Below, piece by piece: positions 50,010 through 60,055 of a stretch of 64,000 nt of DNA (its first letter is position 1; each line of letters starts with the position of its first letter). The notes beneath the pieces are model-generated. The model had not been told where the DNA came from. It saw only the letters and a program-made list of their open reading frames with translations, and made no database searches. Source of the stretch: Sphingopyxis panaciterrae (lineage in GTDB: Bacteria > Pseudomonadota > Alphaproteobacteria > Sphingomonadales > Sphingomonadaceae); NCBI RefSeq assembly GCF_011762125.1, contig NZ_JAASQN010000001.1, positions 992,001-1,056,000 on the forward strand, given 5' to 3'. Made by a program: the position numbers and the translations under genes.

Positions 50010-50234
50010 TGATTGGAGCCCTTGATGGGAGTCGTACGAAAGGCGGATCCGTCGTCTTTTATACGGATGGCGACGTCGAAAGCTGCGAAGGGAAACGAAA
50101 GTGGGTCGGGAGAGACAATATCGGACGAACCGTGGGACGAATCGCGATCCCGGGCGTTGCTTCCCTGTCTGTGCCATATGGGGCACATGAGGTGCCGATC
50201 CGGCTTTGCGGTTTTGGGCCGCAAGGAGAATTTG

Positions 50235-50591
50235 ATGCCGGTCTCGCATATACTCGTCGTGGAGGACGATCCGCTGATTTTGATGATGGCTCTCGGCATC
50301 ATCGAAGACGAGGGATATATCGTTCTCAAAGCGTCCGATGCCGACGAGGCCATGGTCCTGCTTGAGCGGAGTTCCGAGATTGGCATCGTCTTTACCGATA
50401 TCGAGATGCCCGGTTCGATGGACGGGCTGGAGCTCGCGACCTGCATCCGCGAGCGATGGCCCGATATCAAGATACTCGTGACCTCGGGCGGTGTGCGCGT
50501 GAGCGAAACCTCGCTCCCGCCGCAAGGGCAGTTCCTGCGCAAACCCTATAGCGCGAACGACCTTACCGCCAAAATCCTTGCGCTCCGGTGA
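50235..50591 (+). CDS. Single-domain response regulator (receiver)
   Basis: 118 residues, one receiver domain with no output. Phosphoacceptor region reads VVEDDP (acidic pocket) and VFTDIEMPGSMDG (phospho-Asp), with Ser of TSGG and Lys of RKPY completing the site. AAGGAGAATTTG precedes the ATG. A near-consensus stress-type site (GGGAC-N16-CGTT) lies upstream. The histidine kinase that follows is a natural partner. Confidence 0.92.
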   Translation: MPVSHILVVEDDPLILMMALGIIEDEGYIVLKASDADEAMVLLERSSEIGIVFTDIEMPGSMDGLELATCIRERWPDIKILVTSGGVRVSETSLPPQGQFLRKPYSANDLTAKILALR

Positions 50592-50718
50592 AGCCGCCGC
50601 CTTTGAGGCTGCGCGGTGAACTGCTCATGGGCTTGGCGTTCGCGATTGACGCCGGCGCCCTGCTGCCGTCTAGGTCCATTTGCAGCGAGACCACAACGCA
50701 CTGAACGACGGAGGATGA

Positions 50719-51897
50719 GTGGAAATCGACCCGGCCAGCAGTGTCGAAGCGATCCGCGCGATCGATGTCGTGCCTGCCATCCTCGATACCGTGTGCCGCG
50801 TGACGGGGATGGGCTTTGCCGCGATTGCCCGCGTTACCGAAGCGCGCTGGGTCGCGTGCAGCGTCAAGGACGACATTGCATTCGGCCTCGAACCGGGCGG
50901 CGAGTTGAAGCTCGAGACCACGATCTGCCACGAGATACGTGACAGCCGGCAGGCCGTGGTCATACCCGACGTCGCGAGGGACGCTGTCTACCGCAGCCAC
51001 CATACCCCCGCCCATTACGGGTTCCGCAGCTATATCTCCTTTCCGATCGTTCTTCGCGACGGGCGTTTTTTCGGAACGCTTTGTGCGATCGATCCCGAAC
51101 CGCGCGATCTTGACCGGCCCGAGGTGGGCAACATCTTCCGGATGTTCGCCGACCTGATCGGCTTTCATCTGGGCATGGGGGCGCAGCTTTCCGAAACGCA
51201 GGCGGATCTGGGTCGCGAGCGCCAGACCGGAATCCAGCGCGAGCAGTTCATCGCCGTACTGGGCCACGATCTTCGCAATCCGCTGGCGGCACTCGAGGCC
51301 GGGCTTTCCTTGATGAAGCGGGCGCCCGACCAAAAGCGGGCCGAATTCATCATGTCGGCTATGCAGGCGACGATCGACCGCATGAATGCCATGGTCGGCA
51401 ATATCCTCGATTTCGCGCGCGGACGGCTGGTCGGCGATTTGCCGCTCCGCTTCAAGGCGGAGTCTGCGGAAGCGATCGTGACGCAGATCGTAAACGAACT
51501 GGCGATTGCCCATCCGGACCGAGAGATCGTCTTGCATTGCGATTCCGCTACGCCACTGATGTGCGACGCCCAGCGGATCGGCCAGCTCGTGTCCAATCTC
51601 GTCGGTAATGCGCTAACGCACGGCGAGCAGGGGACGCCGGTCGTCGTCGCGTGCCGCGAAAGCGACGACGAATTCACCTTGTCGGTCACGAACAATGGCC
51701 CCGAGATCCCGATGCAGGTCCGCGAAACATTGTTCCAGCCCTTCGAACAGGGCGCAGAATCGCACGCAAGCGGAAGCCTCGGCCTTGGCCTCTATATCGC
51801 CTCGACGATCGCCAAGGCGCATGGCGGCAGTCTCACAGTACAGTCTTCGCCGACCGAAACGAGCTTTGCGTTTCGCATGGGTCTCGCGGCGACCTGA
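50719..51897 (+). CDS. GAF-domain sensor histidine kinase
   Basis: 392 residues, soluble. GAF-like sensor (SVEAIRAIDVVPAILDTVCRVTGMGFAAIARV to FRMFADLIGFHLG), then a HisKA domain with the phosphoacceptor in VLGHDLRNPLAA and a HATPase domain with N-box LVSNLVGNALTHGE, and GSLGLGLYIASTIAKAHGG as the G-box. GTG start with GGAGGATGA upstream. It follows the response regulator by about 130 bases. Confidence 0.92.
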   Translation: MEIDPASSVEAIRAIDVVPAILDTVCRVTGMGFAAIARVTEARWVACSVKDDIAFGLEPGGELKLETTICHEIRDSRQAVVIPDVARDAVYRSHHTPAHYGFRSYISFPIVLRDGRFFGTLCAIDPEPRDLDRPEVGNIFRMFADLIGFHLGMGAQLSETQADLGRERQTGIQREQFIAVLGHDLRNPLAALEAGLSLMKRAPDQKRAEFIMSAMQATIDRMNAMVGNILDFARGRLVGDLPLRFKAESAEAIVTQIVNELAIAHPDREIVLHCDSATPLMCDAQRIGQLVSNLVGNALTHGEQGTPVVVACRESDDEFTLSVTNNGPEIPMQVRETLFQPFEQGAESHASGSLGLGLYIASTIAKAHGGSLTVQSSPTETSFAFRMGLAAT

Positions 51898-51949
51898 CAT
51901 AGCATGTCGCTCCTGAAAGCCTGGGCCGCGCTACACCTCGGCTGATGGC

Positions 51950-52081
51950 TCAACAGTTGCCTTTGACGCCGTCGACACAGTCTCCGGCGGATTCGACATC
52001 CCGTCCGGCGCCCTTGACCGTATTGCAGGCCGAAAGAACCAGCATCGAACTGATTGCGAATATTGTCAGAAGCTTCTTCAT
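51950..52081 (-). CDS. Entericidin EcnA/B family lipoprotein
   Basis: 43 residues: MKKLLTIFAISSMLVLSACN, then TVKGAGRDVESAG and a Cys-bounded end (DCVDGVKGNC). Lipobox LSAC and the T-V-x-G-x-G-x-D motif match entericidins, small lipoproteins linked to stress-induced lysis or envelope stress. AGAGAAAGTG-like GGAGAAAGTG precedes the ATG. A stress promoter is visible upstream. Confidence 0.88.
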   Translation of the reverse strand: MKKLLTIFAISSMLVLSACNTVKGAGRDVESAGDCVDGVKGNC

Positions 52082-52125
52082 TCACTTTCTCCGACAGCGA
52101 AGGCAAATTGCCCTCTGCCGGGGAT

Positions 52126-52150
52126 TACGGTCTCCAGAGCGAATTGTTCC
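52126..52150 (-). promoter_or_regulatory. EcfG-like promoter of the entericidin gene
   Basis: GGAAC-N16-CGTA on the minus strand with the extended -35 GGAACAA, one base off the CGTT -10, ~45 bases upstream of the start codon. Confidence 0.55.
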
Positions 52151-52486
52151 GCGGCGTCGGTTACCCGGAGCCAAGACGTTCGAATGGGTCGACAGATCGG
52201 CCAGGCCTGCAACCGGGAAACACCGGGACTGTCACCCTCGGAAAGCTTCGCTTTGCAATCAGCAGATATTTGTCGAGGTTCGTTGCCGACCCGCCCGTCG
52301 ACCGGTTTGCAAAAACCCTGCCAGGCCCTGACTGGCGGCCGATCATCTGCTCGTGCGGCGATTTTTCCAGGCCGCCGGAAAATTTCGCGTGAATGGAACG
52401 GCTTGGGAATATCCGCGTATCTACGCCGAGCTTCAAAACACGAAGGATTGAACGCTTTCTACCGGGCCGCGCGTGCGCGGTCCGGA
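52151..52486. other. Gene-free stretch before the AsmA gene
   Basis: No gene supported. Frames here are short, Arg/Pro-rich and without a ribosome-binding site. It separates the convergent or parallel ends of entericidin and AsmA genes. Confidence 0.4.
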
Positions 52487-54412
52487 CTAGCGTAGCGCTG
52501 CCTGCGTCAGCGCCTTGCAATTGACCGCCGAAGGAGGCGGAGCTTCGGCTTTTTTGCCGTCGTCCTTTCGCAGGCCCAGAGCACTGCCGATCGAACGGCC
52601 GATCGATCCGATGATGCCCTTGCCGGAACCCTTGCCCTTTGTCGGCTGGCTGTCGACGGTGATCGAGGGGACCGAGAAGGTGCCTCCGACCCGCAACGGG
52701 TCGACGAGCTTCAGGACAGGCTTGTCTTTCGACGCACCCACCACCGTCAGCGCCACCGTTTCGCCATCGAGGTTGATCTGGCCGCGGCCGCTGCCGCGCG
52801 ATACGGCGGTCGCGATCAGGAACGGCGCGGGACGAAGAACGCCATTTTTGGCATCGAAGGCAAGGATCGCGCAGGTGAGCGGGGTCATCGCGTCATCGTC
52901 GCCGAGCTTCTGGCCGATGGCACCGCCCAGATCCTGGCCGAGCACGAAGGCGGCGGCACGGTTCATCGAGCCGCGGCTGGCGGTAAAGGCGATTTTCCCC
53001 GACCCGTTGCCGAAAGCCTCGCGGATCGTCGTCCCGTGGCCCGTTATCCGGACGAGGCCCTGCACCGCGCCACGGATCATGTCGGGCTGACCGACCAGCG
53101 TTTCGAGCAGCGCGCCCTCGACCCTGAGTTCGGTCGAGAAGGTCGGCATGGGCTTCGTGGAATCGACGTTCACCCAGCCGGTCATGCGCCCGGCGTCGAG
53201 CTTGGCGACGGCATTCTCGAGCTTGAGGACACGGTGATCGAGCGCGAGATTGCCCTTCAGGCTCTGGAAGGCCGATCCGCCCTCGACGAGGAGCCGGGCG
53301 ATGGAGAAGCGGATGATGCCGTCGGTCGGTCCCATCCGGCTGAGATCGATCCGCGTGTCGGGGATGACGCGCTTGCCGATCCGGGCCTCTTTGGCGCGCG
53401 CTGCAGCGAGCCCCGCATCGTCGGCGAGGTCGTCGAAATCGAACTGCGTCGCATCGATCGTCGCATCGATCTTCGTGCGGCCGTCGCGTTTCAGGACCGT
53501 CGCTTTTGCGTTGATCCGCGAGCGGCCGATCGTGCCGTTCAGCCGGTCGATGAACCAGTCCTCGCCGACGTGGCGCACCGAACCGGCGAAATCGACATCC
53601 TGCGTTCCGAACAGGCCAGCCTCGATGACATAGTCCAGCTTCTTGAGGCTGGTGCCCCTTGCCGTCATCTTCATCGTCATGTCGCGGAAGTTGAGCGGGC
53701 CGGCGGTTGTGCCGGTTGCGGTGACGTCGAGAACAGCGGAGGCGAGGTTTGCAGAAAAGGGCCAGGTATCGCTTGTGCCTTGACCTGTTACCGGCTTGCC
53801 GCGCGCCGTGAGGCGAGCGGGCGCTCCGTCGAAGCTGCCCGCGGCGTCGACCGCGAGGCCGGTGGCGCCGTTGGCGGTGATCGTGCCCGCAATGTCGAGT
53901 CGGCGCTTCGCATCGCGCAGCGTGAAGCGGCTCTTGTCGATCAGCAGGCGATCTAGAGATGGCGCATCATTGCCCGGCGACGATTTCTTGTCGGCGCGTC
54001 CCGCCCAATTGCTGTTGCCTTTGGCGTCGCGCACGAGCGCGACATCGAGGCCCGTGACGATGATCGACTGCGGATTGGCGTTGCCGGTCATGACATCGAA
54101 GATCGACAGGTGCGCGCTGGCGCGGACGATTTTCAGGAAGTCGCCTTTGCCGGCCCATGCCGGTTGTGCGATCCGCAGGTCGTTCACGACGATCTCGGGG
54201 GTGAAGGAAAAGATGTTCGTTCGTGACAGCGCGCCGATCGTAACCGGCGCGCCGAACTCGGCCGAAAGCCGGCGCTCGGCGACCCCCTTCAACAGTCCGA
54301 CGGGAAAGGCGGCGGCCGCAAGCACCACGGCGACGATTGCAATGACGATAGCCCCGACGGCGATTTTTGCCTTTTTGGGAAAGCGACTGCGCGGAGTGTC
54401 TGCTGTCGCCAT
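52487..54412 (-). CDS. AsmA-family protein
   Basis: 641 residues. An N-terminal transmembrane helix (IAVGAIVIAIVAVVLAAAAF) anchors a long repetitive beta-groove region typical of AsmA/TamB-like lipid-transport proteins, with the C-terminal segment GSGKIAFTASRGSMNRAAAFVLG and LDGETVALTVVGASKDKPVL, a conserved AsmA C-terminus. Likely in phospholipid transport between membranes. It ends in a Lys/Gly/Pro-rich stretch. Confidence 0.88.
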   Translation of the reverse strand: MATADTPRSRFPKKAKIAVGAIVIAIVAVVLAAAAFPVGLLKGVAERRLSAEFGAPVTIGALSRTNIFSFTPEIVVNDLRIAQPAWAGKGDFLKIVRASAHLSIFDVMTGNANPQSIIVTGLDVALVRDAKGNSNWAGRADKKSSPGNDAPSLDRLLIDKSRFTLRDAKRRLDIAGTITANGATGLAVDAAGSFDGAPARLTARGKPVTGQGTSDTWPFSANLASAVLDVTATGTTAGPLNFRDMTMKMTARGTSLKKLDYVIEAGLFGTQDVDFAGSVRHVGEDWFIDRLNGTIGRSRINAKATVLKRDGRTKIDATIDATQFDFDDLADDAGLAAARAKEARIGKRVIPDTRIDLSRMGPTDGIIRFSIARLLVEGGSAFQSLKGNLALDHRVLKLENAVAKLDAGRMTGWVNVDSTKPMPTFSTELRVEGALLETLVGQPDMIRGAVQGLVRITGHGTTIREAFGNGSGKIAFTASRGSMNRAAAFVLGQDLGGAIGQKLGDDDAMTPLTCAILAFDAKNGVLRPAPFLIATAVSRGSGRGQINLDGETVALTVVGASKDKPVLKLVDPLRVGGTFSVPSITVDSQPTKGKGSGKGIIGSIGRSIGSALGLRKDDGKKAEAPPPSAVNCKALTQAALR

Positions 54413-54665
54413 TCGCCGTCATTCTCCCTGCTTGCCGATCGTCAAATCCCGTTCGTCGCGAAACGTTCCTGTGCTTAGCCCACATCTAACGCGAGGAGAC
54501 TTGATCCAGGTTAGTGTGTGACCAATGCTACCGCGCTACGCGAGCAGCGCTGCGACGAGGGGGGATGCGTTCGACCCGCGCATGATCTCGTCGCGGCACC
54601 TCTTCCGACATATCGCCAAATCGCCGTCACGCGCATCCAGTTGACGGAGGCCGCGTTCTCGAACG

Positions 54666-55394
54666 ATGAGATGGCGGATCGGAACGGCAGGGTGGAGCAT
54701 CGCGTCGCAATATGCCGACCGGTTTCCGGATGCGGGCTTTGCGCTCGAACGCTATGCGCACCGCCTTTCGTGCGTCGAGATCAATTCCTCCTTTTACCGC
54801 TCGCATCGTCCCGCCACCTGGACGCAGTGGGCGGCGATCGTACCCGAGGACTTCCGCTTTGCGGTGAAAGTGCCGCGCACGATCACGCATGAACACCGCC
54901 TTCGCGATTGCGGTGACTTGATTGCGCGTTTCGTCGATGAGACTGCAGGGCTGGGGCCGAAGCTCGGCGTCCTGCTCGTTCAGTTTCCGCCCAATCTGAC
55001 CCTCGATGTCGAAGTGGCCGAGCGCTTCTTTGCCGAGCTTGGAGCCTCGACATCCGCTCGTATCGCCTGCGAGCCGCGCCATGCGAGCTGGTTCGAACCC
55101 GGCGCTGGGCGCCTGCTGGCGACCTTCGAAGTCGCGCGCGTCGCCGCCGATCCGGCGCGCGTCCCTGCGGCCGGGGTGCCGGGCGGCTGGCGCGGGCTCT
55201 CCTATTGGCGCCTCCACGGATCGCCCGCTATATATCGTTCGCCTTATGGCGCCGAGCGGCTCAGGGGGTATGCAACGCTGATCGAGCGCGAGGGCCAGGG
55301 AGAGGCGCCAGCATGGTGTATTTTCGACAACACTGCCGGGATGGCGGCGATGGGTGACGCGTTCGAACTCGCCTCGGCGGTGTCGAACCGATGA
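54666..55394 (+). CDS. DUF72 family protein
   Basis: 242 residues: MRWRIGTAGWSIASQYADRF, YAHRLSCVEINSSFYRSHRPATWTQWA, FRFAVKVPRTITHEHRL, LGVLLVQFPPNLT and YWRLHGSPAIYRSPYG, the normal DUF72 TIM-barrel pattern. No activity is established for the family. It overlaps the following reductase gene by four bases (ATGA). Confidence 0.92.
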   Translation: MRWRIGTAGWSIASQYADRFPDAGFALERYAHRLSCVEINSSFYRSHRPATWTQWAAIVPEDFRFAVKVPRTITHEHRLRDCGDLIARFVDETAGLGPKLGVLLVQFPPNLTLDVEVAERFFAELGASTSARIACEPRHASWFEPGAGRLLATFEVARVAADPARVPAAGVPGGWRGLSYWRLHGSPAIYRSPYGAERLRGYATLIEREGQGEAPAWCIFDNTAGMAAMGDAFELASAVSNR

Positions 55395-56356
55395 AATCGG
55401 ACCTGCATTCGGAGGGCGAGGCGCCGCTCCTCGATGTCCTTGTGGTGGGCGCTGGCCCCGCCGGACTCGCCGCCGGCCTGTATCTGGCGCGCTTCCGCCG
55501 CCGCGTCCGCATCGTGCATGACCGGCGTTCGCGGGCACTCTGGGTTCCGCGCTCGCGGAACGTCCCCGGTTTTCCCGACGGAATCGTTGGAGCCGATCTC
55601 ATCGCGCGGATGAGCGACCATGCGCTGCGCTACGGCGCCGAGATTGCCGAGGGGAAAATTGTCGAAATCGCGCGGCGAGACGATGCTGGCGGCTTTCGCG
55701 CAATCCTCGAAGGCGGTGCGATCATCGACGCGCGCGGGCTGATCCTCGCGACCGGCGTCGACACCAATCTGGCGCAGCTCGACAGCGGCGATCATGCGGC
55801 GGCCGTGCGCAGCGGCGTGCTGCGCTATTGCCCGATCTGCGACGGCTTCGAACATAGCGACGAGCAGATCGCGGTCCTCGGTTCCGACCTCCACGGCGCC
55901 GCCGAGGCGATGTTCCTGCGGCAATATTCGCGCAACGTCACGCTCATCCCGAAATGGCAGGTTGCGCTGACCGATGCGCAGCGGGGCGAACTTGAAGCGA
56001 GCGGCGTCGAGGTTCTCGAAGGCCGGGTGCTGCGCCTCGACGCGGCCGAGGAGGCGATGTTCGTCGCGATCGAGGGCGAAGCCGCGCCGCGCCGGTTCGA
56101 CACGCTCTACCCGGCGTTCGGATCGACGCCGCGCAGCGAGCTTGCTGCCATGCTGGGGCCGCTGACCGATCCGAATGGCTGCATCCCGTTCAGCGCTTTT
56201 TCGGACGGACTGCTTCCAGGCGTTTATGCTGCGGGCGACGTCCTTGAAGGGCTCGATCAGATCAGCGTCGCGACCGGACAAGGCGCGATGGCGGCGACAC
56301 GTCTCCACAACTGGCTCCGCGAACAGGACGGGCATGTGATGGCCGACCAGAAATAG
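55391..56356 (+). CDS. Thioredoxin-reductase-like FAD/NAD(P) oxidoreductase
   Basis: 321 residues. FAD-binding DVLVVGAGPAGLAAGLYLARF at the start, redox motif YCPICDGFE (Cys-x-x-Cys) near residue 150, NADP region IAVLGSDLHGAAEAMFL and the FAD signature GVYAAGDVLEGLDQI near the end, as in thioredoxin/ferredoxin-NADP reductases. CPIC rather than CATC is a departure from classical TrxB. Coupled to the DUF72 gene. Confidence 0.9.
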   Translation: MKSDLHSEGEAPLLDVLVVGAGPAGLAAGLYLARFRRRVRIVHDRRSRALWVPRSRNVPGFPDGIVGADLIARMSDHALRYGAEIAEGKIVEIARRDDAGGFRAILEGGAIIDARGLILATGVDTNLAQLDSGDHAAAVRSGVLRYCPICDGFEHSDEQIAVLGSDLHGAAEAMFLRQYSRNVTLIPKWQVALTDAQRGELEASGVEVLEGRVLRLDAAEEAMFVAIEGEAAPRRFDTLYPAFGSTPRSELAAMLGPLTDPNGCIPFSAFSDGLLPGVYAAGDVLEGLDQISVATGQGAMAATRLHNWLREQDGHVMADQK

Positions 56357-56438
56357 GACAGAATGCGGGCACGCCGCGAAACCTAAGGGCGAGCGGGGGG
56401 TTGAAGATGCAATTCCCTCGAAACCCAAGGAACCGATC

Positions 56439-58586
56439 ATGGCCAAGAAGCCCGCGCCGTCCCCTGCGACCGACCACGCCCTTCGCGATCATCAGCCGGG
56501 AGAGCGCCAGATCAAGCCGACCGACAGCCGCGGCAATGGCGACGAACTGCATCAGGGCGTGGGAACCGAGGGCGCCGATGCGGCCGCCTATCTCACCGAC
56601 AATTTCGGCCATCGTATTTCGGACAACCAGAATTCGCTGCGCGCCGGGACACGCGGCCCGACGCTGCTCGAGGATTTCGTCCTCCGCGAGAAAATCTTCC
56701 ATTTCGACCATGAGCGTATTCCGGAGCGGATCGTCCACGCCCGCGGTTCGGGCGCACACGGCGTCTTCGAATGTACCAAGGCGATCCCCGGTCTGACCAA
56801 GGCCTCGATCCTGCAGAAGGAGGGCGCGACCTGCCCGGTCTTCGTCCGTTTCTCGACCGTCGCCGGCGGGGCGGGGTCGGTCGATACGCCGCGGGACGTG
56901 CGCGGCTTCGCCGTCAAGCTCTACACCGAGAGTGGCAACTGGGACCTTGTCGGCAACAACATCCCGGTCTTCTTCATCCAGGACGCGATGAAATTCCCCG
57001 ACCTCGTCCACAGCGTGAAGATGGAGGCCGACCGCGGCTATCCGCAGGCGGCGAGCGCGCACGACACCTTCTGGGACTTCATCGGGCTGATGCCCGAGGC
57101 GATGCACATGATCATGTGGGCGATGTCCGACCGCACGATCCCACGCAGCCTTCGCATGATTGAGGGTTTCGGCGTCCACACCTTCCGTTTCGTCAATGAA
57201 AAGGGCGAGGGCAAGTTCGTCAAATTCCACTGGAAACCGGTGCTCGGCATTCAGTCGACAACGTGGGACGAGGCGGTCAAGATCGCCGGCGCCGATCCCG
57301 ATTTCCACCGCCGCGACCTGTTCGAGGCGATCGATGCGGGGGATTTTCCGGCTTGGGACCTAGGCGTGCAGCTGTTCGACGAAGCCTTCGCCGAGAAGCA
57401 GCCTTATGACGTGCTCGACGCGACCAAGCTGATCCCCGAGGAGGATATCCCCGTCGAGATCGTCGGCCGCATGACGCTGAACCGCAATGTCGACAATTTC
57501 TTTGCCGAGACCGAACAGGTCGCTTTCCTTCCGTCGAACATCATCCCAGGCATCGATTTCAGCAACGATCCGCTGCTGCAGGGCCGGCTTTTTTCCTATC
57601 TCGACACGCAGAAGTCGCGGCTGGGGACAACCAATTTCCACCAGATTCCGATCAACGCGCCCAAATGCCCGTTCCACAATTTCCAGCGCGACGGGATGAT
57701 GCAGACGCTCGTCCCGACCGGGCGCGCCAATTACGAGCCCAACAGCCTTGCCGAAGCCGGCGAGAATGGCGGCCCGCGCGCGAGCGCCGAAACGGGCTTC
57801 GCGACGTTCACGGCCAATGACGAGCGGAACGACCCTGCGCAGAAGCTGCGCATCCGCGCCGAACTCTTCGCCGATCATTTCAGCCAGGCGCGACTGTTCT
57901 ACCTGTCGCAGACCGAGAATGAGCAGGCGCACATCGCCTCGGCGCTGGTGTTCGAACTGTCGAAGGTCACGCTCGATCATGTCCGCGCCCGCGTCGTCGG
58001 CCAGCTTCGGAATATCGATGAGGATCTCGCGACGCGTGTTGCCATGGGGCTCGCCATCGATCTGCCGGCGAAGGAAAAGGCCGCGCGTGCGCCCGTCGAT
58101 CTTAAACCTTCCGACGCGCTGTCGATCCAGAAGAATGCCGACGACACGATGGAGGGCCGCAAGGTCGCGATCCTGTTCGCCGAAGGATCGGACAAGGCGG
58201 CGATCGACAAGCTGAAAAGTGATATCGAAAGCGCGGGTGGCACCGCCTTCCTCGTCGCGCCCAAGGTCGGCGGGATCAAGGTCAAGGGCGGCACGCTCAA
58301 GGCCGACGGCCAGCTCGCGGGCTCGCCTTCGGTATTATTCGACGCCGTTGCTTCGATCCTGACCGACGAACAGGCCAAGGCGCTGTCGGGGCAGGGCGCC
58401 GCGGTTCAGTGGTTCATGGACGCCTATGGGCATTGCAAGACGATCGCGCATGACGAGGCGACGCAGCTGCTGCTCGACAAGGCCGGAGTCGAAAAGGACG
58501 GCGGCGTCGTTGCGATCGACAAGTTCGAAAGCGTGGGCACCCGGCGTCATTGGGCACGCGAAGCGAGGGTGCGCGATCTTGCCTGA
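56439..58586 (+). CDS. katE: Large-subunit catalase (HPII type)
   Basis: Heme catalase of 715 residues. The active-site His is in [13 protein letters not shown], Asn in [11 protein letters not shown], and the proximal Tyr in [14 protein letters not shown]. The extra C-terminal ~150 residues ([25 protein letters not shown] onward) form the flavodoxin-like domain that marks HPII-type catalases. AAGGAACCGATC precedes the ATG. Protects against hydrogen peroxide, in stationary phase in other bacteria. Confidence 0.97.
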   Translation: MAKKPAPSPATDHALRDHQPGERQIKPTDSRGNGDELHQGVGTEGADAAAYLTDNFGHRISDNQNSLRAGTRGPTLLEDFVLREKIFHFDHERIPERIVHARGSGAHGVFECTKAIPGLTKASILQKEGATCPVFVRFSTVAGGAGSVDTPRDVRGFAVKLYTESGNWDLVGNNIPVFFIQDAMKFPDLVHSVKMEADRGYPQAASAHDTFWDFIGLMPEAMHMIMWAMSDRTIPRSLRMIEGFGVHTFRFVNEKGEGKFVKFHWKPVLGIQSTTWDEAVKIAGADPDFHRRDLFEAIDAGDFPAWDLGVQLFDEAFAEKQPYDVLDATKLIPEEDIPVEIVGRMTLNRNVDNFFAETEQVAFLPSNIIPGIDFSNDPLLQGRLFSYLDTQKSRLGTTNFHQIPINAPKCPFHNFQRDGMMQTLVPTGRANYEPNSLAEAGENGGPRASAETGFATFTANDERNDPAQKLRIRAELFADHFSQARLFYLSQTENEQAHIASALVFELSKVTLDHVRARVVGQLRNIDEDLATRVAMGLAIDLPAKEKAARAPVDLKPSDALSIQKNADDTMEGRKVAILFAEGSDKAAIDKLKSDIESAGGTAFLVAPKVGGIKVKGGTLKADGQLAGSPSVLFDAVASILTDEQAKALSGQGAAVQWFMDAYGHCKTIAHDEATQLLLDKAGVEKDGGVVAIDKFESVGTRRHWAREARVRDLA

Positions 58587-58598
58587 TCGCCTGTCCTG

Positions 58599-59831
58599 GT
58601 GAGCCGCGCATCGGCTACCCATCATCGCGATCTCCGGACCGGCCAGTCGATCTGGTCGGCACGGCGTCGTCCCGCGATCGCCGCGCAGCCGTTGACACGC
58701 GACATCGCGTGCGAGGTTGTCGTGGTCGGGGCTGGCGTGTCGGGCGCGCTGATCGCGGAGGCGTTGTCCGAAGCGGGGCTCAAGACCGTTATCGTCGATC
58801 GCCGGGGACCGGCAGAGGGATCGACCGCCGCGTCGACCGCGATGCTGCAATATGAACTCGACACGCCGATGACCTTGATGGCCGAGCGGATCGGTCGTGA
58901 AAAGGCTGAACGCATCTGGCGGCGATCGCGCCAGTCGGTCGACGCGCTACGCGAACGGACCGAACGGCTGGGCCTTGCCGTCGATGGTGCGACGCGCGGC
59001 TCGATCTATCTCGACGGCAATGTCCTCGATGCTGGCGGGCTTGCGCTTGAAGCCGACGCGCGGCGACGCGCGGGCTTCGAAGTCGAACTGCTCAAGCCCG
59101 CTGCGGTGCAGGAGCGATATGGGATCGAGGGACGTCACGCGCTGATAGGCTTCGGCAATTATTCCGCCGATCCGCGCCGCCTCACCGCAGGCTATCTGAA
59201 TGTTGCGCTGGCGCGGGGCGCGCGGCTCTATTCGCCCGTCGATATCTGCGACATCGCGCCGACGGGCGAAGGTGTAACATTGGTCTCGGCGCGCGGCCCG
59301 AGCATTCGCGCGCGCCATGTCGTCATGGCAACGGGTTATGAGATGATGAAAGGGATTCCTCGCAAGGGGAACAAGATCATCTCGAGCTGGTCGATCGCGA
59401 CGCGCCCACAACCCCGCGCCATCTGGTCGACTGCCGCAATGATCTGGGAAGCCGCCGATCCCTATCTGTACATCCGAACAACCCCGTGCGGAGAAATTAT
59501 CTGCGGCGGCGAGGATGAGGAAATAGCCGATGCGGCTCTCCGCGACGCGAAGCTCCCCGACAAGGCGGCGACGCTGTCGCGAAAGCTTGCTGCCCTGCTG
59601 CCGGGGGTGGACGCGGCACTCGCGTATAGCTGGGCCGGCAGTTTCGGCGACAGCCCGGTCGGGACACCGACGATCGGCCGCATTCCCGGCATGCCGAACT
59701 GTTATGCCGCGATGGGATATGGCGGAAACGGGATCACTTTCTCGATGATGGCGGCGCAGATGCTGCGCGGCCTGATTTGCGGTTATGGCGATCCCGACGC
59801 CGATCTGGTCAGCTTTCATCGCAAGTTCTGA
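58599..59831 (+). CDS. FAD-dependent oxidoreductase (DAO family)
   Basis: 410 residues. FAD-binding CEVVVVGAGVSGALIAEALSEAGLK (GxGxxG) near residue 40, then GSTAASTAMLQYELDTPM, and a C-terminal SWAGSFGDSPVGTPTIGRIPG followed by YGGNGITFSMMAAQML, the D-amino-acid-oxidase/glycine-oxidase style end. Substrate unknown. It starts with GTG 12 bases after the catalase stop, so co-transcription with katE is likely. Confidence 0.88.
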   Translation: MSRASATHHRDLRTGQSIWSARRRPAIAAQPLTRDIACEVVVVGAGVSGALIAEALSEAGLKTVIVDRRGPAEGSTAASTAMLQYELDTPMTLMAERIGREKAERIWRRSRQSVDALRERTERLGLAVDGATRGSIYLDGNVLDAGGLALEADARRRAGFEVELLKPAAVQERYGIEGRHALIGFGNYSADPRRLTAGYLNVALARGARLYSPVDICDIAPTGEGVTLVSARGPSIRARHVVMATGYEMMKGIPRKGNKIISSWSIATRPQPRAIWSTAAMIWEAADPYLYIRTTPCGEIICGGEDEEIADAALRDAKLPDKAATLSRKLAALLPGVDAALAYSWAGSFGDSPVGTPTIGRIPGMPNCYAAMGYGGNGITFSMMAAQMLRGLICGYGDPDADLVSFHRKF

Positions 59832-59979
59832 CCCCGGAAAAATCGGCTATTCGGCCGATGAATTTATCGCCGGTGCCCGCCATGACGAGCGTCGGGCCCG
59901 CGAGCGTGAAGCCAGGCGAATTTTTCGCGATGGCGACCGGCCGCTCGCGCGGCGCAGCCTCGCTTCAACCCTTCCGACG

Positions 59980-60004
59980 GGAACTTCGGCGGTCTCCAGA
60001 CGTC
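59980..60004 (+). promoter_or_regulatory. EcfG-like promoter of the SDR gene
   Basis: GGAAC-N16-CGTC, one base off consensus, ~50 bases upstream of the SDR start codon. Confidence 0.5.
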
Positions 60005-60055
60005 GCTGAGGGAAGGGCGGGGCCCCGCGCGCGGCGCGACAGGAAGGAGCCCGGA

